NCBI GenBank assembly: GCA_022393335.1
Contig: JAJEKB010021080.1
Coordinates: 114,268 to 178,267 of the forward strand
Source: Macrotrachela quadricornifera
Lineage: Eukaryota > Rotifera > Eurotatoria > Philodinida > Philodinidae
Direction: 5' to 3'
Length of the DNA stretch: 64,000 bases
The translations under genes and the position numbers were made by a program. Of the stretch, positions 1-12,330 are shown one piece after another. A model generated the notes under the pieces. That model saw nothing but the letters and a program-made list of their open reading frames with translations. It was not told the DNA's origin and did no database searches. Numbering within the stretch: the stretch's first letter is position 1; the number at the start of each line of letters is the position of its first letter.

Positions 1-178
1 CATTTGATCTATAGGTAGAACCAGGGGGGCGTAAAGGTTTTGAACCATCCTGTACTTTGTTGTGATCAATAGCAGGATTTGACGTATGTAGGAAGAATCA
101 ATTTCATGAAATTAAAGTTTTAGTTGTTGATTGTTGCTGTATGCTTAGAAGATTGTATGAATGCGTGAGGTTCACTTG

Positions 179-1441
179 CGAGGAAACATACCCAGATGCC
201 CAAGCTTTTTAAATTCAATCTTTTGGCCATGGACAAACCTCGATAAGGCATGAAAAATTCCAAAAGGATTCGTACCCCTTGCGTCTTTATTCTCAAGAAA
301 CTCAATTTTCAAGATACATAGAAAATGAGAGAATGAAATGAAAATTTACTATTTTTGAAGAAAAATAGAGTATTAGAATAGAAGAATTTTCTTAGTTTCC
401 ACAAGAGAGAGAAGATTACAATTGGATCCGTCCGCTCTATAAACGCCACTACCCACGGTTATATAGTGTAGCGGCCAATCGCATTCGATGATCATCTCCT
501 CTCACCACTTTACCTTTGTTTGAAGGAGTCCAAAGAATACCGGCGCGAGAATATTCGCTCGCATCTTTTCAAGCTTTTCAATGTGACAATCACCTGCAAT
601 AGTTCTGGAAAGCTTACAACGTCTTTGATTGATTGTTGGCACGATCATGTATTCCTTCCTTCAACACTTGGAGAACGTAAAAAGTTCCTACTTATCTCAG
701 ACAGTTGGAGAGACCGAGCACGCCGAAAGAGATTATGCGATCATATTTCAGCGTACACAAGACTTGAAATACCATAGAGAATGGCAGATCAAATTCAACA
801 ATTGGATGTCTTTTTCAACAGACAAGTAAAAGTGAATCCTTGTCGACTACATGATCGTGCACTGCGCGATGAACTTGACATCGACATTAGTAAATGTAAT
901 AATACTATCCATCTCATGTCTCTCACTCATAATCAACTCTCTTTCGAAGTTTCTCGTCGGATGATCCAATACGTTTGGTATGCCTGTGGCTCCACTAATC
1001 TGCTGCAGCTGGTGTGCCAAACCACTATGTTTCAATCATTTTTTTTCTGAACTATCACTTTCATTGATTTTCTTTCGCGAAGACTTTTGTGGTTTATAAT
1101 GATATCAACGACAAAATGAAGAATTTTCAGTGCTCTATGGCTTGATAAATAATGAGTAGAAGTGCTAACGATAAGATTCGATCTAACTCTTAATTCAGAA
1201 CAGGTTGCACAAGCAGTATACGAAACTGAGCAAATTCTTTAAACCTAATACCCTATTATTTTTCAAAAACAGTAATTTTTCATTGCATTCTCTCATTTTC
1301 TATGTATCTTGAAAACTGAGTTTTTTGGGGATAAAGACGCAAGGGCACGAATCCTTTTGGAGTTTTTCATACCTCATCGAGGTCTATCGATGGCTAAAAG
1401 ATGGGTTTTAAAAGGTTTGGCCACTTGGGTATGTTCCCTCG
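179..1441. mobile_element. Foldback DNA transposon with CGAGGGAAC-type ends and an internal transposase remnant
   Basis: The first ~160 bases (179-340) and the last ~160 bases (1283-1441) are diverged inverted copies of each other. The outer ends read CGAGGAAACATACCC on the left and GGGTATGTTCCCTCG on the right. Flanking triplets are TTG (176-178) and TTA (1442-1444), close to the 3-bp TNA duplications seen around three ~620 bp relatives in this window (13568-14187, 21083-21705, 34797-35413). Unlike those relatives, this copy has a coding remnant between its arms, so it looks like a decayed autonomous member of the family. The superfamily cannot be settled by eye. Confidence 0.7.
506..1050 (+). 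pseudogene. Decayed DDE-type transposase of the 179-1441 element
   Basis: Two reading-frame pieces (520-777 and 781-1050) lie between the inverted arms of the surrounding element. The first contains FLLISDSW, which resembles a strand ending in a catalytic aspartate. The second contains IQQLDVFFNRQVK and MSLTHNQLS followed by MIQYVWYACG, a pattern I associate with a group of animal DDE transposases that carry IQPLD..FRQ and HNQLS motifs. The pieces are in different frames, and no full catalytic triad can be read. The assignment rests on motif memory only, so the superfamily is left open. It could be an unrelated decayed ORF, but its position between the arms supports a transposase. Confidence 0.45.
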
Positions 1442-1494
1442 TTAGCCAAAATGATGATAATATAAATTAACTTTTATGTCACGAATTTTTTCTC

Positions 1495-2290
1495 TTGTTT
1501 GTATATCTTGATGATATTTTTATCACGACAAATCAAACCATCGAAGAAAATTAACATTGAACTTGAAAAGACAAAACAAAAGAGATATCAATATTAAAGT
1601 TGGATTTACAAATAGTACCACTGTTCATTTTCTTGACATCACTATTACGAAAGAGAACGGGCGACTGCGAACAGTAATTTATCATAATTCAACTGATGAG
1701 CTATATTATTTATCATATATATTAGATCATCCACATCGAATTCATCGAAACATAGCGTATACCGCTGTATTACGTGATGCACGACTCTGTTCAGATATTC
1801 ACGATTTCAATAAAGAACGACTCTGTATCAATCTATCATTATTATTAAACAACTGCACTTCAAACTTTATCAACAATCAATTTCTTTGATTCTTTGAAGT
1901 GAACAAACTCCAGTCCGTATTAGAACATTTAAATGCACAAGCTTATGAACGGTTACATAAAACACTTGTATCAACCTACACGAAATGAAATTAAATCGCA
2001 AGATTCAACCAAAAAGAATCCCGCAATTTATCCACCAATACTACAAAACAAAAAAAAGCGATCGTAGCACCATCAAATCACGCTATCGATTTCAAACTGG
2101 ACCTTACAAGAACTTTCCTCGTGAATTTTATCATTGATGAAAAAAAATATATTATCAATTCAACGGATCCCTGGTCAACAAAATCAATGTTCGATTAATG
2201 CCAACTACCAGCCATACACTACGAACGCTACTGATTCATAAAAAGCTTCGATGATCAACACTAACTAGGACGGCACCATTCAATACTTAG
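1495..2290 (+). pseudogene. Penelope-like reverse transcriptase fragment
   Basis: The sequence around 1495-1545 reads LFVYLDDIFIT, the catalytic YxDD block of a reverse transcriptase. After a frame change, 1557-1889 reads VHFLDITITKENGRL followed by YYLSYILDHPHRIHRNI, LRDARLCSD and LLLNNCTSNFI. FLDITI..., a DHP.H.H.NI block and an LLLN...FI.QF block are typical of Penelope-like elements (the Athena group is known from bdelloids). Downstream, 2210-2260 resembles the conserved linker TLRTLLIHKKL. There are several frameshifts and no endonuclease domain could be read. The piece begins just right of the 179-1441 element, which may have landed in or beside it. The element is dead. Confidence 0.6.
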
Positions 2291-2994
2291 TTTGTGTTCG
2301 TAAGCATTTGTATCTACGTTGTCAACATTTATACTAACTATACCCATGTATATTATATCATTATTTTTCATTTCTAAATAAATTTTAAAATCTGACATAT
2401 TTTCATTTTCATATTTCCATATTCCTTTAACTAACGGAGCACTTCGACTCAACATCATTTCTATCCTTTTTCATACAAATATCGACAAAACCAACAAGTT
2501 ACAATATTCATAAAAAATCAATTTCGTCAACACTGTAATATATCATTTCATCCCAAGAAACAAAAACTTTGCTATTTCCACTATGATGCATATCAAAACC
2601 TCAATTTCCACAAAATACCGTGTGATTTTTTGAATATCAAAAATACTTATTGTTATACTCATCCTCATCCTCCTTATCAAGATTCTGATCATACTTCTGC
2701 TTTTTCTAAAGCTTCCAATTTTCTAATCTTCAGTAGTTCTTCAAAGGATTGGGATAAAAGCTTACTCGGAATTATCATTTGAGAATTTTGATTAGTTTTA
2801 GTCTTAAGGATGCATCAATTCTCCAAAGCTCATTTCTAAGCCGATACATTTCCAGTACTGATGACGGAACCACCCAAGGTATTACCTTCCGTTTTCATTC
2901 ATTCATATTGCGTTTAGTTGAGTATATTGAGGAAATAAATAGCTTAAAGAAATTTCTCCCCAATCTTCTTCCTTCAAAGCTTATGCCTATTTTA
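2291..2994. other. Stretch without a recognisable gene
   Basis: AT-rich sequence between the Penelope-like fragment and the foldback at 2995. It may include the decayed tail of the Penelope-like element, but no conserved motif was found. The small ORFs here look random. Confidence 0.5.
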
Positions 2995-3350
2995 CTGAAT
3001 TTCCAAGGCATCTCTATGTATCTACCAATAAAACTAAATTATGAAATTAATAACCTCAAATTCTGTTCGTAGTTAGGTCTAAGAAGTTTTAGAATATTCT
3101 GAAAGTTTCAACCAAAAAGAATGTTTCTTTTTTAAGATATTGAAGTTTTAAGTGAGCTTAGTTTTTATAAACCAATTGAAGCAAACGCTTGTTTTTTGAA
3201 AAATTAATGTCTCAAAAAAGCGACATCCTTCTTGGTTGAAACTTTCAGGATATTCTAAAGCTTCTTAGACTTAACTACGAATAGAATGTCAGGTTAACAA
3301 TTTTATAATTTAGTTTTATTAGTAGATACATAGAGATCTTGGAACAATGC
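2995..3350. repeat. Foldback repeat with ~130 bp arms
   Basis: Inverted arms run about 2999-3130 and 3215-3345. The outer part pairs TCTCTATGTATCTACCAATA with its inverted copy near 3310-3335; the inner part pairs GTCTAAGAAG.TTTAGAATAT and GAAAGTTTCAACCAA with their inverted copies near 3230-3275. The inner pattern (CCTGAAAxTTT...CAAxxAAxxGTTTCCTT) resembles the centres of the 620 bp CGAGGGAAC foldbacks at 21083 and 34797, so this is probably a diverged or end-deleted relative. Confidence 0.6.
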
Positions 3351-3544
3351 TGGATGCTAACAAGCCAGTCCACAGATTGCGGATAGTGAAACGGCTATTA
3401 GTATGATGATCGGCTGCGAATAAGATCAAACAATTGATCAAATAAGCAGTCCCTGACAATTCAGCCATCTTGCCAACAGGGTGTAGTGGAGTTTTGGATG
3501 GTACCAAAATAACTATAAAATGCTACAAAAATTCAAACGCGACA

Positions 3545-5990
3545 AGATGACATGGCAAGCATAGACCGCCAGAAGCAAGTTTCATTAAGCCTTAGCCAAG
3601 ATACTTCATCATGTGGGTCACAATCCAGTGATTTCTGTGTCAGTCGGAAGTCCGGAATAGGAGGAGCATTAGACGGAAGGAGTACATGTACCGTCGGTTG
3701 TAAAAAGAAGAAGACGATAGAGACCAACCATGCACGATCAATATCATAACCTATACCGGTTCGGACGTCACTCGGGTAAACAAGGTCCGCGTCCTCTGTT
3801 GGGAAACCATAACAGAGTCGAACAATTGATTATCGAAACAGTAGCAACAATAACAACAGCCAAAATCGTAAGTAAAACCAAAATCCCAACGATATCATTA
3901 ACATCAATGCCATCGACTGCGACAACCGAATATAAACGAAATTCGAACTTCATGGGCAGCTGGAAAGCTCGAACTATTGAGAAATGAAATGAAACGATAC
4001 AAATACGGCGTTGTTGGCATCTCAGAAGTATGTTGGATAACAAAAAGAACAAACAACTAACAGAGACTTCATCTGGTCAGGAGAAAATGATTCGCACACA
4101 AGAGATGTGAGCATTTTTATGAGTGAAAAGACCAAGAAGTCATTCCTGAGGTACAATCCAATCAACTCACGAATTATTATCGCAAGATTTAATGCCACTC
4201 CATTCAATGTAACAATAATCCACATTTATGCTCCAACCTCCGATTCATACAGAAGATGCAATAGAAAATTTTTATGATGATCTGGAAAAGACAATAAGGG
4301 AAACACTTGAAAAAGACGTGATTTTCATCACCGGTGACTAGAACGCTAAAATCAGGAATGACAATACCAGTTCGGAAAACGTCATGCGGAGATATGACTA
4401 TGACACAAGAAACGAACGCGGTTACCGATTATTGTAGTTTGCATCAACGCACAAGCTTTTTCTTTGCAACACACGGTTCCAACAAAAACCAGCAAGAAAG
4501 TTGACCTGTAAGTCCTCAGATGGTGTTCACAAAAATATGGTTGATTTGGTACTCGTCCAACAACGATGGAAAACGTCTATCATCAACTGTCGAACATTTC
4601 AAGGTTCAGATATTCATTCAGATCACTCATTAGTCCTATGCAACATAAAACTCAAACTCAGTTAGTCTTTTAACTAATCACAATACAATCACCGACATGA
4701 CACTATCAAACCCAACGATCCAATTATAAAACAATCCTATCAAACCGACCTAGAGATCAATTTGAAGAACATTTCACCACAGTGCAGCCTAAATGAACAT
4801 GCACAACACATTGAAAACTCAATCAAAGGTGCAAAAAAGAAGAGCAAATCAGATAATACACTTATCGTTGGAAAACAACAGAAGATATAAAGAACTTTGT
4901 ACCAAAGTGAACAAGTCAGCAAGACAAGACAGATGCGAAGAAATAGAAAAGGAATTACAAGTCGGCAGCACGAAACAAGCATCTTCTCTGTTAAAGACGT
5001 TAAAAAAGAACAAATTTACATCAAAACTAATGGTCATAAAAAAATCAAGAAGGCAAAGTGCTACAGTCAAGAAAAGGCATAGAACAATGATGGACACAAT
5101 ATTCTCGAAATCTGTATGAAGACAAGTGAAATAGGATTGAAATGGTGAAGGAACTTTAGACCATAACATCATCAAGTGAAGATCATTCAAACGATATTCT
5201 TTACAGCAAAATACAAGCAGCAATCTAACAACTCGAGAAAAACAAACGTCTTATCATCGATGACATAACCGCCGAAATGCTTCAAGCTGGTCGGGAACAG
5301 TTAGCGCACAAAATTCATGATTTATGTGACAGAGCATGGTCAGAAGGAACAATCTCCCTCATCAGTCACACGGGAAAGATTCTACTTACAATGTTATTCA
5401 AGAGACTAAAAAATTACCTACATCCGTATTTGGTCGAAGAACAAATCAGATTTAAAAAAGACCGCAGCACAATTCACTAAATCCTGATCCTCAGACTTCT
5501 TGCGCAAAAAGCGAAAAGAAACGGTAAGAAAATATATAACTGTTTTATCGATTTCAAAAACGCATTCGACACAATCGAACTCAAATTCATTTGGACTGTC
5601 CTCAGATCTTATGGTGTCGACAACACGATCGTTACATTGTTAGAGAAGATTTATGAAAAATCGCAATCACAGTTCGAGTGAGAACAGACGTTAGCAAATG
5701 GTTTAAAACAAGTGTTGGAACACGACAAGGCGACTCTCTCTCTCTCACTACTTCTTTTTATTATTTATGTCGATAGAATCATGGAGTCAACATCAGCGGC
5801 ACAAAAATAAACAGCCTCGAATTTGCCGACGATATCGCCATACTAGACGACGATTGGGATTCACTGCACCAACAAATGGAAAAGATCGCACAAATGAGCG
5901 AGTAAGCGAGGCTGGTCGTGAACACAGCTAAAACAAAAGTAATGGTCTTCAGTGGTAAACACATCGAATAAGGCTTCACGGGAAAGACAA
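3545..5990 (+). pseudogene. LINE (APE-type non-LTR retrotransposon), 5' part, dead
   Basis: Decayed ORF2 of a LINE. An apurinic-endonuclease-like domain is visible: VVGISEVCW near 4010-4035, a block near 4320 reading DVIFITGD then a TAG stop then NAKI (the family normally has GDWNAKI, so the stop replaces Trp), and SDHSLVLCNIKL near 4615-4660. The reverse transcriptase follows: NCFIDFKNAFDTIE near 5540-5585 (motif A) and EFADDIAILDDD at 5818-5850 (FADD catalytic box). There are many stops and frame changes. The C-terminal part reappears at 9066-9560 in the same orientation, so about 3 kb of unrelated repeats has been inserted between. Clade not resolved. Confidence 0.75.
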
Positions 5991-6194
5991 GAAAAACGAA
6001 AACATGGAGAAATCTGAATACTTTCCAGGACGATCAATCTGAATTTCGGATCCCGTCGAATCCTATAGGATCCTATAGGAATATAATAGCTAATCTAGAT
6101 ATTAGTTATCCAGATCACTCATATGTTGATAATTACTCTTTAGCTTCTTTAGTACATTCTAAAACAAGTTAATAAATATCATTTCATGAAAATC

Positions 6195-6415
6195 GGTTGG
6201 TCCTTCTCGATTTCTGTAAAATCGATCAGTTAATCGCCATTTTTCTGACCTATTTCTATAATGACCAGCCAAAAACATTGCCAATTAATCATACCTTTAA
6301 TTGTAAATTAGTTCGTGATTAATTGGCAATGTTTTTTTGGATTCTTACTATAGAAATAGAGCAAAAAAGTGGCGATTTATTGATCAATTTTATAGAAATC
6401 CGCAAGATCCAGCTG
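6195..6415. repeat. Small foldback element
   Basis: About 90 bp inverted arms. ATCGATCAGTTAATCGCCA (left) pairs with TGGCGATTTATTGATCAAT (right), and CATTGCCAATTAATCA near 6280 pairs with TGATTAATTGGCAATG near 6318-6333. The arms are separated by about 30 bp. No coding potential. Confidence 0.7.
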
Positions 6416-7185
6416 ATTTCTGTGGCCTCGACATTTAATGTTGAATGTTGATATTTAAATTGATCTAAAATAAAGAAAAAAAATATTTATCTACCCAGAT
6501 CAAGAAATCAGATAATCTGATCAGTCTCAGATTCATATATGAATATATCTGATATAAGAACAACATCAGGTATTTTTGCAACGAATTATACGAAGAAACG
6601 CACAAAAAATCGTAGTCTCTGATATCTTACATCAAGACCGACAATAAGATCTATGTATGACCGACTCTTAAGATCTTGTAAGTTCATACTAGGTTTGTAT
6701 AATAAGATAGCTACAAAATTATTAACAAATGCTCATAAATACTATTTTCACTTCCGAGTGTGTTCAATACGGTTTAAGTTCACTTCGCATCTAGCAGAAA
6801 ATCTTTTATTTCTAAGGCAATGCTCTCCATATAGAAATATAAACAGTATTTCTGTATACTTTATATAGAAAATTAGAAAAATCGATTTCTATAGACCAGA
6901 TAGAAATATAAAAAACACTTAAACTATACAATGTATATATAAACCAAGAAAAGAGTATTTTTATAGAAACAAATTAGGAATAGTAGTCTTTATATTTCTA
7001 TATTGATTCTATAAGAATGTAAAAACTATTATTTCTATATTATTCATATAGAAATTTTAAAAAACATTATTTCTATATAGTGCATAGAAAAAATAGAAAA
7101 AATTATTTGTATATAACTAATATAAATATATCGAGAGTGCAATATTGATATGGTGAAGTTAGAAAAATGAGTAATAGTATTTCTA

Positions 7186-8148
7186 CTTAGGGTAGACCAA
7201 AAGTTTGTAGCCCGGTTTTATTTAACCGCATATTAAGCTTTAAAAAATTTTCTTCTTATACAGTCTGATAGAAAAAAGAATGCTCTATTTTTCTATGCTA
7301 TTTGATCACTCTTCGACTAATAACATAATAATACAATTTTGATAGAAACTGTTTTTGTTGAAAACTTAATTTTTAGTTGAAGCAGATCAAACGACTACAC
7401 TTTGCATTTCAGTTGTCAGTAACTTAACACCTTGTCTTAGAAAATAAAACGTACCACAATATGCAGCGTGAAAAGCTCTACAATTTACATAAGACCGCTT
7501 GTTTTATAACTGAGATAAGAAAACAGGAATTTCTCTTTATACAGAAAAGAATTGTTTGTTGGGACAGAGAAAACTGATTGCTTAAAATTTTAGTTATTTT
7601 GAAGCCAAGAAACAAATAATTAAAATACGCTTTACTTTATAGATTGTAGAGCTTTTCATGCTGCATCTTACGATATAATTTATTTTTATTAAATAAAAAA
7701 TATTAGATGATAAAAGAATGAAATAACCAAAAATGAATTCATCCTATACCAAAAAATTATCGCTTTCATACGATCGAAAATTTTTGGCTAGAAATTTTGT
7801 TCATTTTGAAAACAAAAAGTGCAACTATAAAACAAGCGGTCTTATGTAAATTGTAGAGCTTTTCACGCTGCATATTGTGGTACGTTTTATTTTCTAAGAC
7901 AAGGTGTTAAGTTACTGACAACTGAAATGCAAAGTGTAGTCGTTTGATCTGCTTCAACTAATAATTAAGTTTTCAACAAAAACAGTTTCTATCAAAATTT
8001 TATTATTATGTTATTAGTCGAAGAGTGATCAAACAGCATAGAAAAATAGAGCATTCTTTTTTCTATCAGACTGTATAAGAAGAAAGTTTTTTAAAGCTTA
8101 ATATACGGTTAAATAAGACCGGACTATGAAATTTTGGTCTACCCTAAG
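7186..8148. mobile_element. Long-TIR Tc1/mariner-type foldback (MITE), family CTTAGGG(C/T)AG(T/A)CCAAAA
   Basis: A 963 bp palindrome-like element. The arms are ~350 bp (7186-7540 and 7800-8148) and differ at few positions. Ends are CTTAGGGTAGACC and its inverted copy, flanked by TA on both sides (7184-7185, 8149-8150), as in Tc1/mariner insertions. Three copies of a core GCAGCGTGAAAAGCTCTAC lie inside (near 7462, 7645 and 7850, in both orientations). The same core occurs in the related elements at 18718 and 57418. No transposase is present. The element at 57418-58365 and the broken mariner next to it indicate the likely helper. Confidence 0.85.
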
Positions 8149-9065
8149 TATACAATTAATAATAAAAAATAAAATATATTATTTTTATATTACTAATATA
8201 AGAATATATGAGAGTAAACGACAAATAATGTTTTCTATAGTATCAATGAATAGAAGAATAAAAATATATGCAAGTATATAGTAGAAAACAAATAAAGTGG
8301 TATGTCATTAGAATTAGCGAAAAAAAAAATTTGGTTGTATAGGAAAATAATAGAAATATTTTGTTAATCTCGATTGTTCTAATAACGATAGACGTTTAAG
8401 GAATCTTTTTGAATGCTCTTGGCGTCGAAAGATAACTGTGCTTTAAAGAAGGCGAACTGAAAATATTCACATGTGAATATTTGAAACTGTTTTACTAATG
8501 GAAATAACGCAGAATATTATTGTATTGAATAGAATTTTACTATAGATATATTTCTTTGATGATTTATAAAATTCAATCAGGAATTTCATAAGAAAAATAC
8601 GCATGAGGTCATACGAGATCAGATAATATCAGAGAGGATCGGTATTTATGTCTTCCTTTATGCGTCTTTGTTTACGATTCTTATAAAATCTGATACGAGC
8701 CATTAGTCAACTCTTGTATGTTTCTTCTTATAAAATCTTTTAAAAAAGTAACACATACGATAGTACTTGATCGTATAATATGATCATACAAAAAATTTTG
8801 CAAGCGTATGGCCTTATAAGACATTACACGATCTGATGTCTGCTTTGTTGATCTGCGATTAGATGTTTTCATTTTATTAGTATCATGGAATCCGACGGTT
8901 TCCCATAATCGGAATCCAACAGAATCCGACGTCCGAAATCGTCGGAAATTAACGGAATATTACGGTTTCGGTCAGTCGGAATCCTATCGGATCCGACTAT
9001 CGGAAATTGTTGGATTGTGCCGGATCCAGTAGGGTTTGTTCGACCTGGGTTGGGAAGCCTACTAA

Positions 9066-9560
9066 CATGAGACAATAACTGCTCCGAGGAAATCAAGCGA
9101 AGAATCAACAAAGTAATTGGAGCAATATCTAACCTGAATCATATAATATCAAAGTGGAAAACAAACTGAAGCTTTTGCAAACATCCGTTTCCAGTACGTT
9201 GCTTAAACGTTCGAAACATGGACTCTGAAGGAAACAGATAAGAAGAAACTATTGGCATTTGAAATGAAGTGTTACAGAAGAATGCTTGGCATTCAGTGGA
9301 CGGACATCGTACGAAACACAGACATTTGGAAGAAAATACCGGCAAAGGAAACCATAATAGACATCGTCAAAAAGAAAAAACTACAGCTGTTCGGTCACAT
9401 CTGTAGAACAGATGACACGAGGCTGATAAAACACACTATTTTCTCGAATGGATGGAAAATCCCGGAGAGGAAGACCATGCCGAGAATCAGTGCACTTGGC
9501 ACAGAATAGGTATCAATGGAAAAAAATCATCCAAAAAATGGTTGACCCCGAAGGGTAATA
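9066..9560 (+). pseudogene. LINE ORF2 C-terminal part (continuation of 3545-5990)
   Basis: Reads NNCSEEIKRRINKVIGAISNL near 9075-9135, then ETDKKKLLAFEMKCYRRMLGI (9230-9292) and KKKLQLFGHICRTDD (9371-9418), ending WKKIIQKMVDPEG before a stop near 9560. This is the usual C-terminal block of APE-type LINE ORF2 proteins. A frameshift near 9170 and one near 9500 break it. Orientation and order fit the 3545-5990 half. Confidence 0.75.
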
Positions 9561-10900
9561 AACCTATGGGATATCAAAACATTGAGATACCTTGAAAATT
9601 TACTAAAATGGCCATAACCTATGAACAAAGAAGATTGGAGAGAAATTCCTTTAGGTCTTGTACTGTCTCAATATACTCAACTAAATGAGATGTAAATGAA
9701 TGAAAACGAAAAGTAACATCTCGGATGATTCCATCTTAAGAACAGTCACTTTTTTTACCATCGAATTTTGATCAAAACAGACGAAAAAATGTATCAGAAC
9801 CAATCGAAATTAGTTTATAGATCCACCATTTTCCATTTTATGATCAGTTTCAATCAATTCTTGGACCTTTTTTTCTATTTTGATCAACTCAGACAGCGCC
9901 ATCGAATAGCTAAATCAAAACTCATCATGTTTAACATGACAATTGATACGAGTTGATCTTTTCTTAGTAGCCACTAAGCATTGGATGCGTTTCACTTCTT
10001 TTTTTCAGAATAAAAACCATTTCTTAGATTACCTTAATTCTTGACACAATTATGACAAGACACTTCGCGAAAGATATTGGCTCAAATCTAATAAACTTTT
10101 CATTGAAATCTTCATGTGATTTTCTACTAAATTCTGTAAACCTAATTCAGAACAATGTTCCATTGGGAAAGTTCCGAGATTCCGGATAGAATAAACAATC
10201 CAACTTGACATCATTCTCTAAATTGATAAATACAAAAGATTCTTTTGACACTCTCTCGACCCTAGAACACGAATCACTGTATTAATCGGCGTCTAATAAA
10301 GATTTCTACTTAATTTTTAGATTTTTCATAGGTTTAATTGATATGTACTCACAGTATCTTCCAATATGAGGAATGTAATTTGAGAAAAACTCTACATCAG
10401 AAAGTGAATGACTATCTGCAATACCGCTCACTTTCATATTTTATGGACCCTGTCATTCTGTAAACTGTACACAGTCATAATATAGCGACGCCCATTGCAA
10501 TGGTTTATCAATACCCATGTCATCTAGACTTTCAAAAACACTCACTGAAATCTCCATCCAATCCCTGTCAATTCTGGTACAACCACACATAACGCCGACA
10601 CTGAATCCTCGTAAATTCAAATTTACTTAACGTAAGAACTTTTATAACAGCAAAATGAACATGTTCCTCATTAAACTACGTCTAATATTCAGACACACTG
10701 GAAATATTACGGACAACGGTATAATGCTCTATACGAGCATATAATCAAAAACGATTTAAAACAATCCTTCAAATTACGAAGAAGAAAGCAAGAAAGTTTT
10801 TCATAGCTCTGCTAAAAATATCTCCTCATAGCAATGATATACATTTCTGGAAATAATCTTTCCTAATAAAGAGTTGCCTTGCAGCTTATGTAAAAGTTTC
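9561..10900. other. Stretch without a recognisable gene
   Basis: LINE 3' flank followed by AT-rich sequence; no conserved coding signal was found. Its right end may contain very diverged units of the ~180 bp satellite seen clearly from about 11.1 kb. Confidence 0.5.
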
Positions 10901-10909
10901 CTCTAACAC

Positions 10910-11640
10910 TTCAATATTCCATTATTTTTTTACCAATCCACGTTATTCGCGAAAACTGACACTACAATTTTACAATAAAAACCAGCAGTCATCTTGTTGA
11001 AAACTGCTTTAAAAATCGCTGGACAGACAATAATTAAAACACAGATCAAACATTTACGACAGTCATCTTAAGACTCTCTCCAATTACCTTACACAGAGTG
11101 GAATTTTCCACAAATCCCTACCATTTGAGCAGCCACGCAATCCACTTCTGACAATAAACCATTTTATAAGTTCTAATTACAGCACCGATTCATTCGCTTA
11201 TATTATACTATTCCCTCCGTAGGTAACCTATTTTCCCTACTCAAATAAACATTTTCTCTTTCTACAATTAAACAATTAAACAACATTTAAATCTCTACAA
11301 ATCCATCTTATTCCAAATCAGGGACACTCAAGTTGATCATAACAAAACTCCTTCATATAGTGTTGTTTAACCAATGACTCTTCTGTTTTCAAAATAGTAT
11401 GTCGCTTATGCGCTCAAAAATTTCTGCTAACTACATAAAAATTTTTTCCTTCCAAATAAAAGAGAATTTAATTCTCTGCAAATACATACGATTTTCAAAG
11501 AAAGACAACAACGTTGCTCATAGCAAATATCCTGGACATGACTTCATTTCCAAAGTGGCTACTTCATATTGACCACAGTATCCAGATCCTAGCTCAGAAA
11601 TTTTTGTCACTTATCCAGTCAGACAAGCTTTTGAAAAAAT
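10910..11640. repeat. ~180 bp satellite, left block
   Basis: Diverged tandem units are anchored on a small palindrome of the type GAGAATTTAATTCTC followed by ACAAATCCATATGATT. Anchors lie near 11096, 11283 and 11462, i.e. 187 and 179 bp apart. Each unit also carries GCTCAAAAATTTCTG.TA.CTACATAA. The same unit resumes at 15.08-15.9 kb. Confidence 0.65.
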
Positions 11641-12330
11641 GCTAGCGTTTTACGGCGTGTTTTTGGAAGTAGGCGTGTAAACGCCAATAACTTTCTTTTC
11701 CGAAGCGCGAAAATCGGCAAATCTTTTCTTGTAATTATATCTGACCTGATAAACGCGCAAAACAGTTACTTTTATGACGTTTAAACGTCCATTTCTTGAT
11801 ATGCGCGTTTTAACGGTTGAAAATATCAAGTTTTAGACTTTTTTTGCTAAAAATCTTATTGACGTCCTTATAGAGTCATATAGTTGATGTAAACACGTCC
11901 ATAAATTAAAGATTTCTAGCGTTTAAATGTATATTAAATCTTTTCGTTTTTTTTAATAAAAATTGTAGCATTATAATACCGAAGACATGTGATTTTAAGC
12001 GTTTTTAACGGAAAAACTGTTAGTCCAATTCTCTAGCAAAATTTTTTCTAGTATTTACACGCTCTTAAAATCGCGCTATAAGTTTTTGAACGCATGCACG
12101 TCTATCATTTTAATAGATTCTTTGCGTTTAAATGCGTGTGGTAAAAAACGCTTTATTGACAATAAAATTTCATAACTTTCACGGTTATAATACATAAATT
12201 TTTTTATCAGTCCTCTATTTTTAATCATTTAAACGACCTAAATGCTCAACTTTTCGACAGCTTTACGCTGTATTTTTAAATATATGTTAAAACTATTCAA
12301 ACCTCAATATTTTATGCGTGTTCTGTAGAC
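11640..12330. repeat. Region rich in CGTTTAAACG-type palindromes
   Basis: Many imperfect copies of RCGTTTAAACGY and GCGTGTAAACGCC occur (for example 11663-11700, 11775-11815, 11890-11935, 12115-12150). This is unusual against an AT-rich background. No ORF or terminal repeats were identified. Confidence 0.45.

Larger units (their letters stand above)
6040..9065. other. ~3 kb block of repeats splitting the LINE
   Basis: Sequence between the two LINE halves. Its left edge is rich in GGATCC and TCGAATCCTATAGG, its right edge in TCGGAATCC and GGATCC, suggesting related but degenerate termini. It contains the small foldback at 6195-6415, the long foldback at 7186-8148 and AT-rich sequence with repeated TTTCTATA and TAGAAATA. 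No gene was recognised. Exact boundaries are uncertain. Confidence 0.5.

Noticed and set aside
4740..5223. Antisense hydrophobic ORFs of 80-124 codons
   Set aside because: Opposite the decayed LINE ORF2; hydrophobicity comes from the A-rich sense strand.
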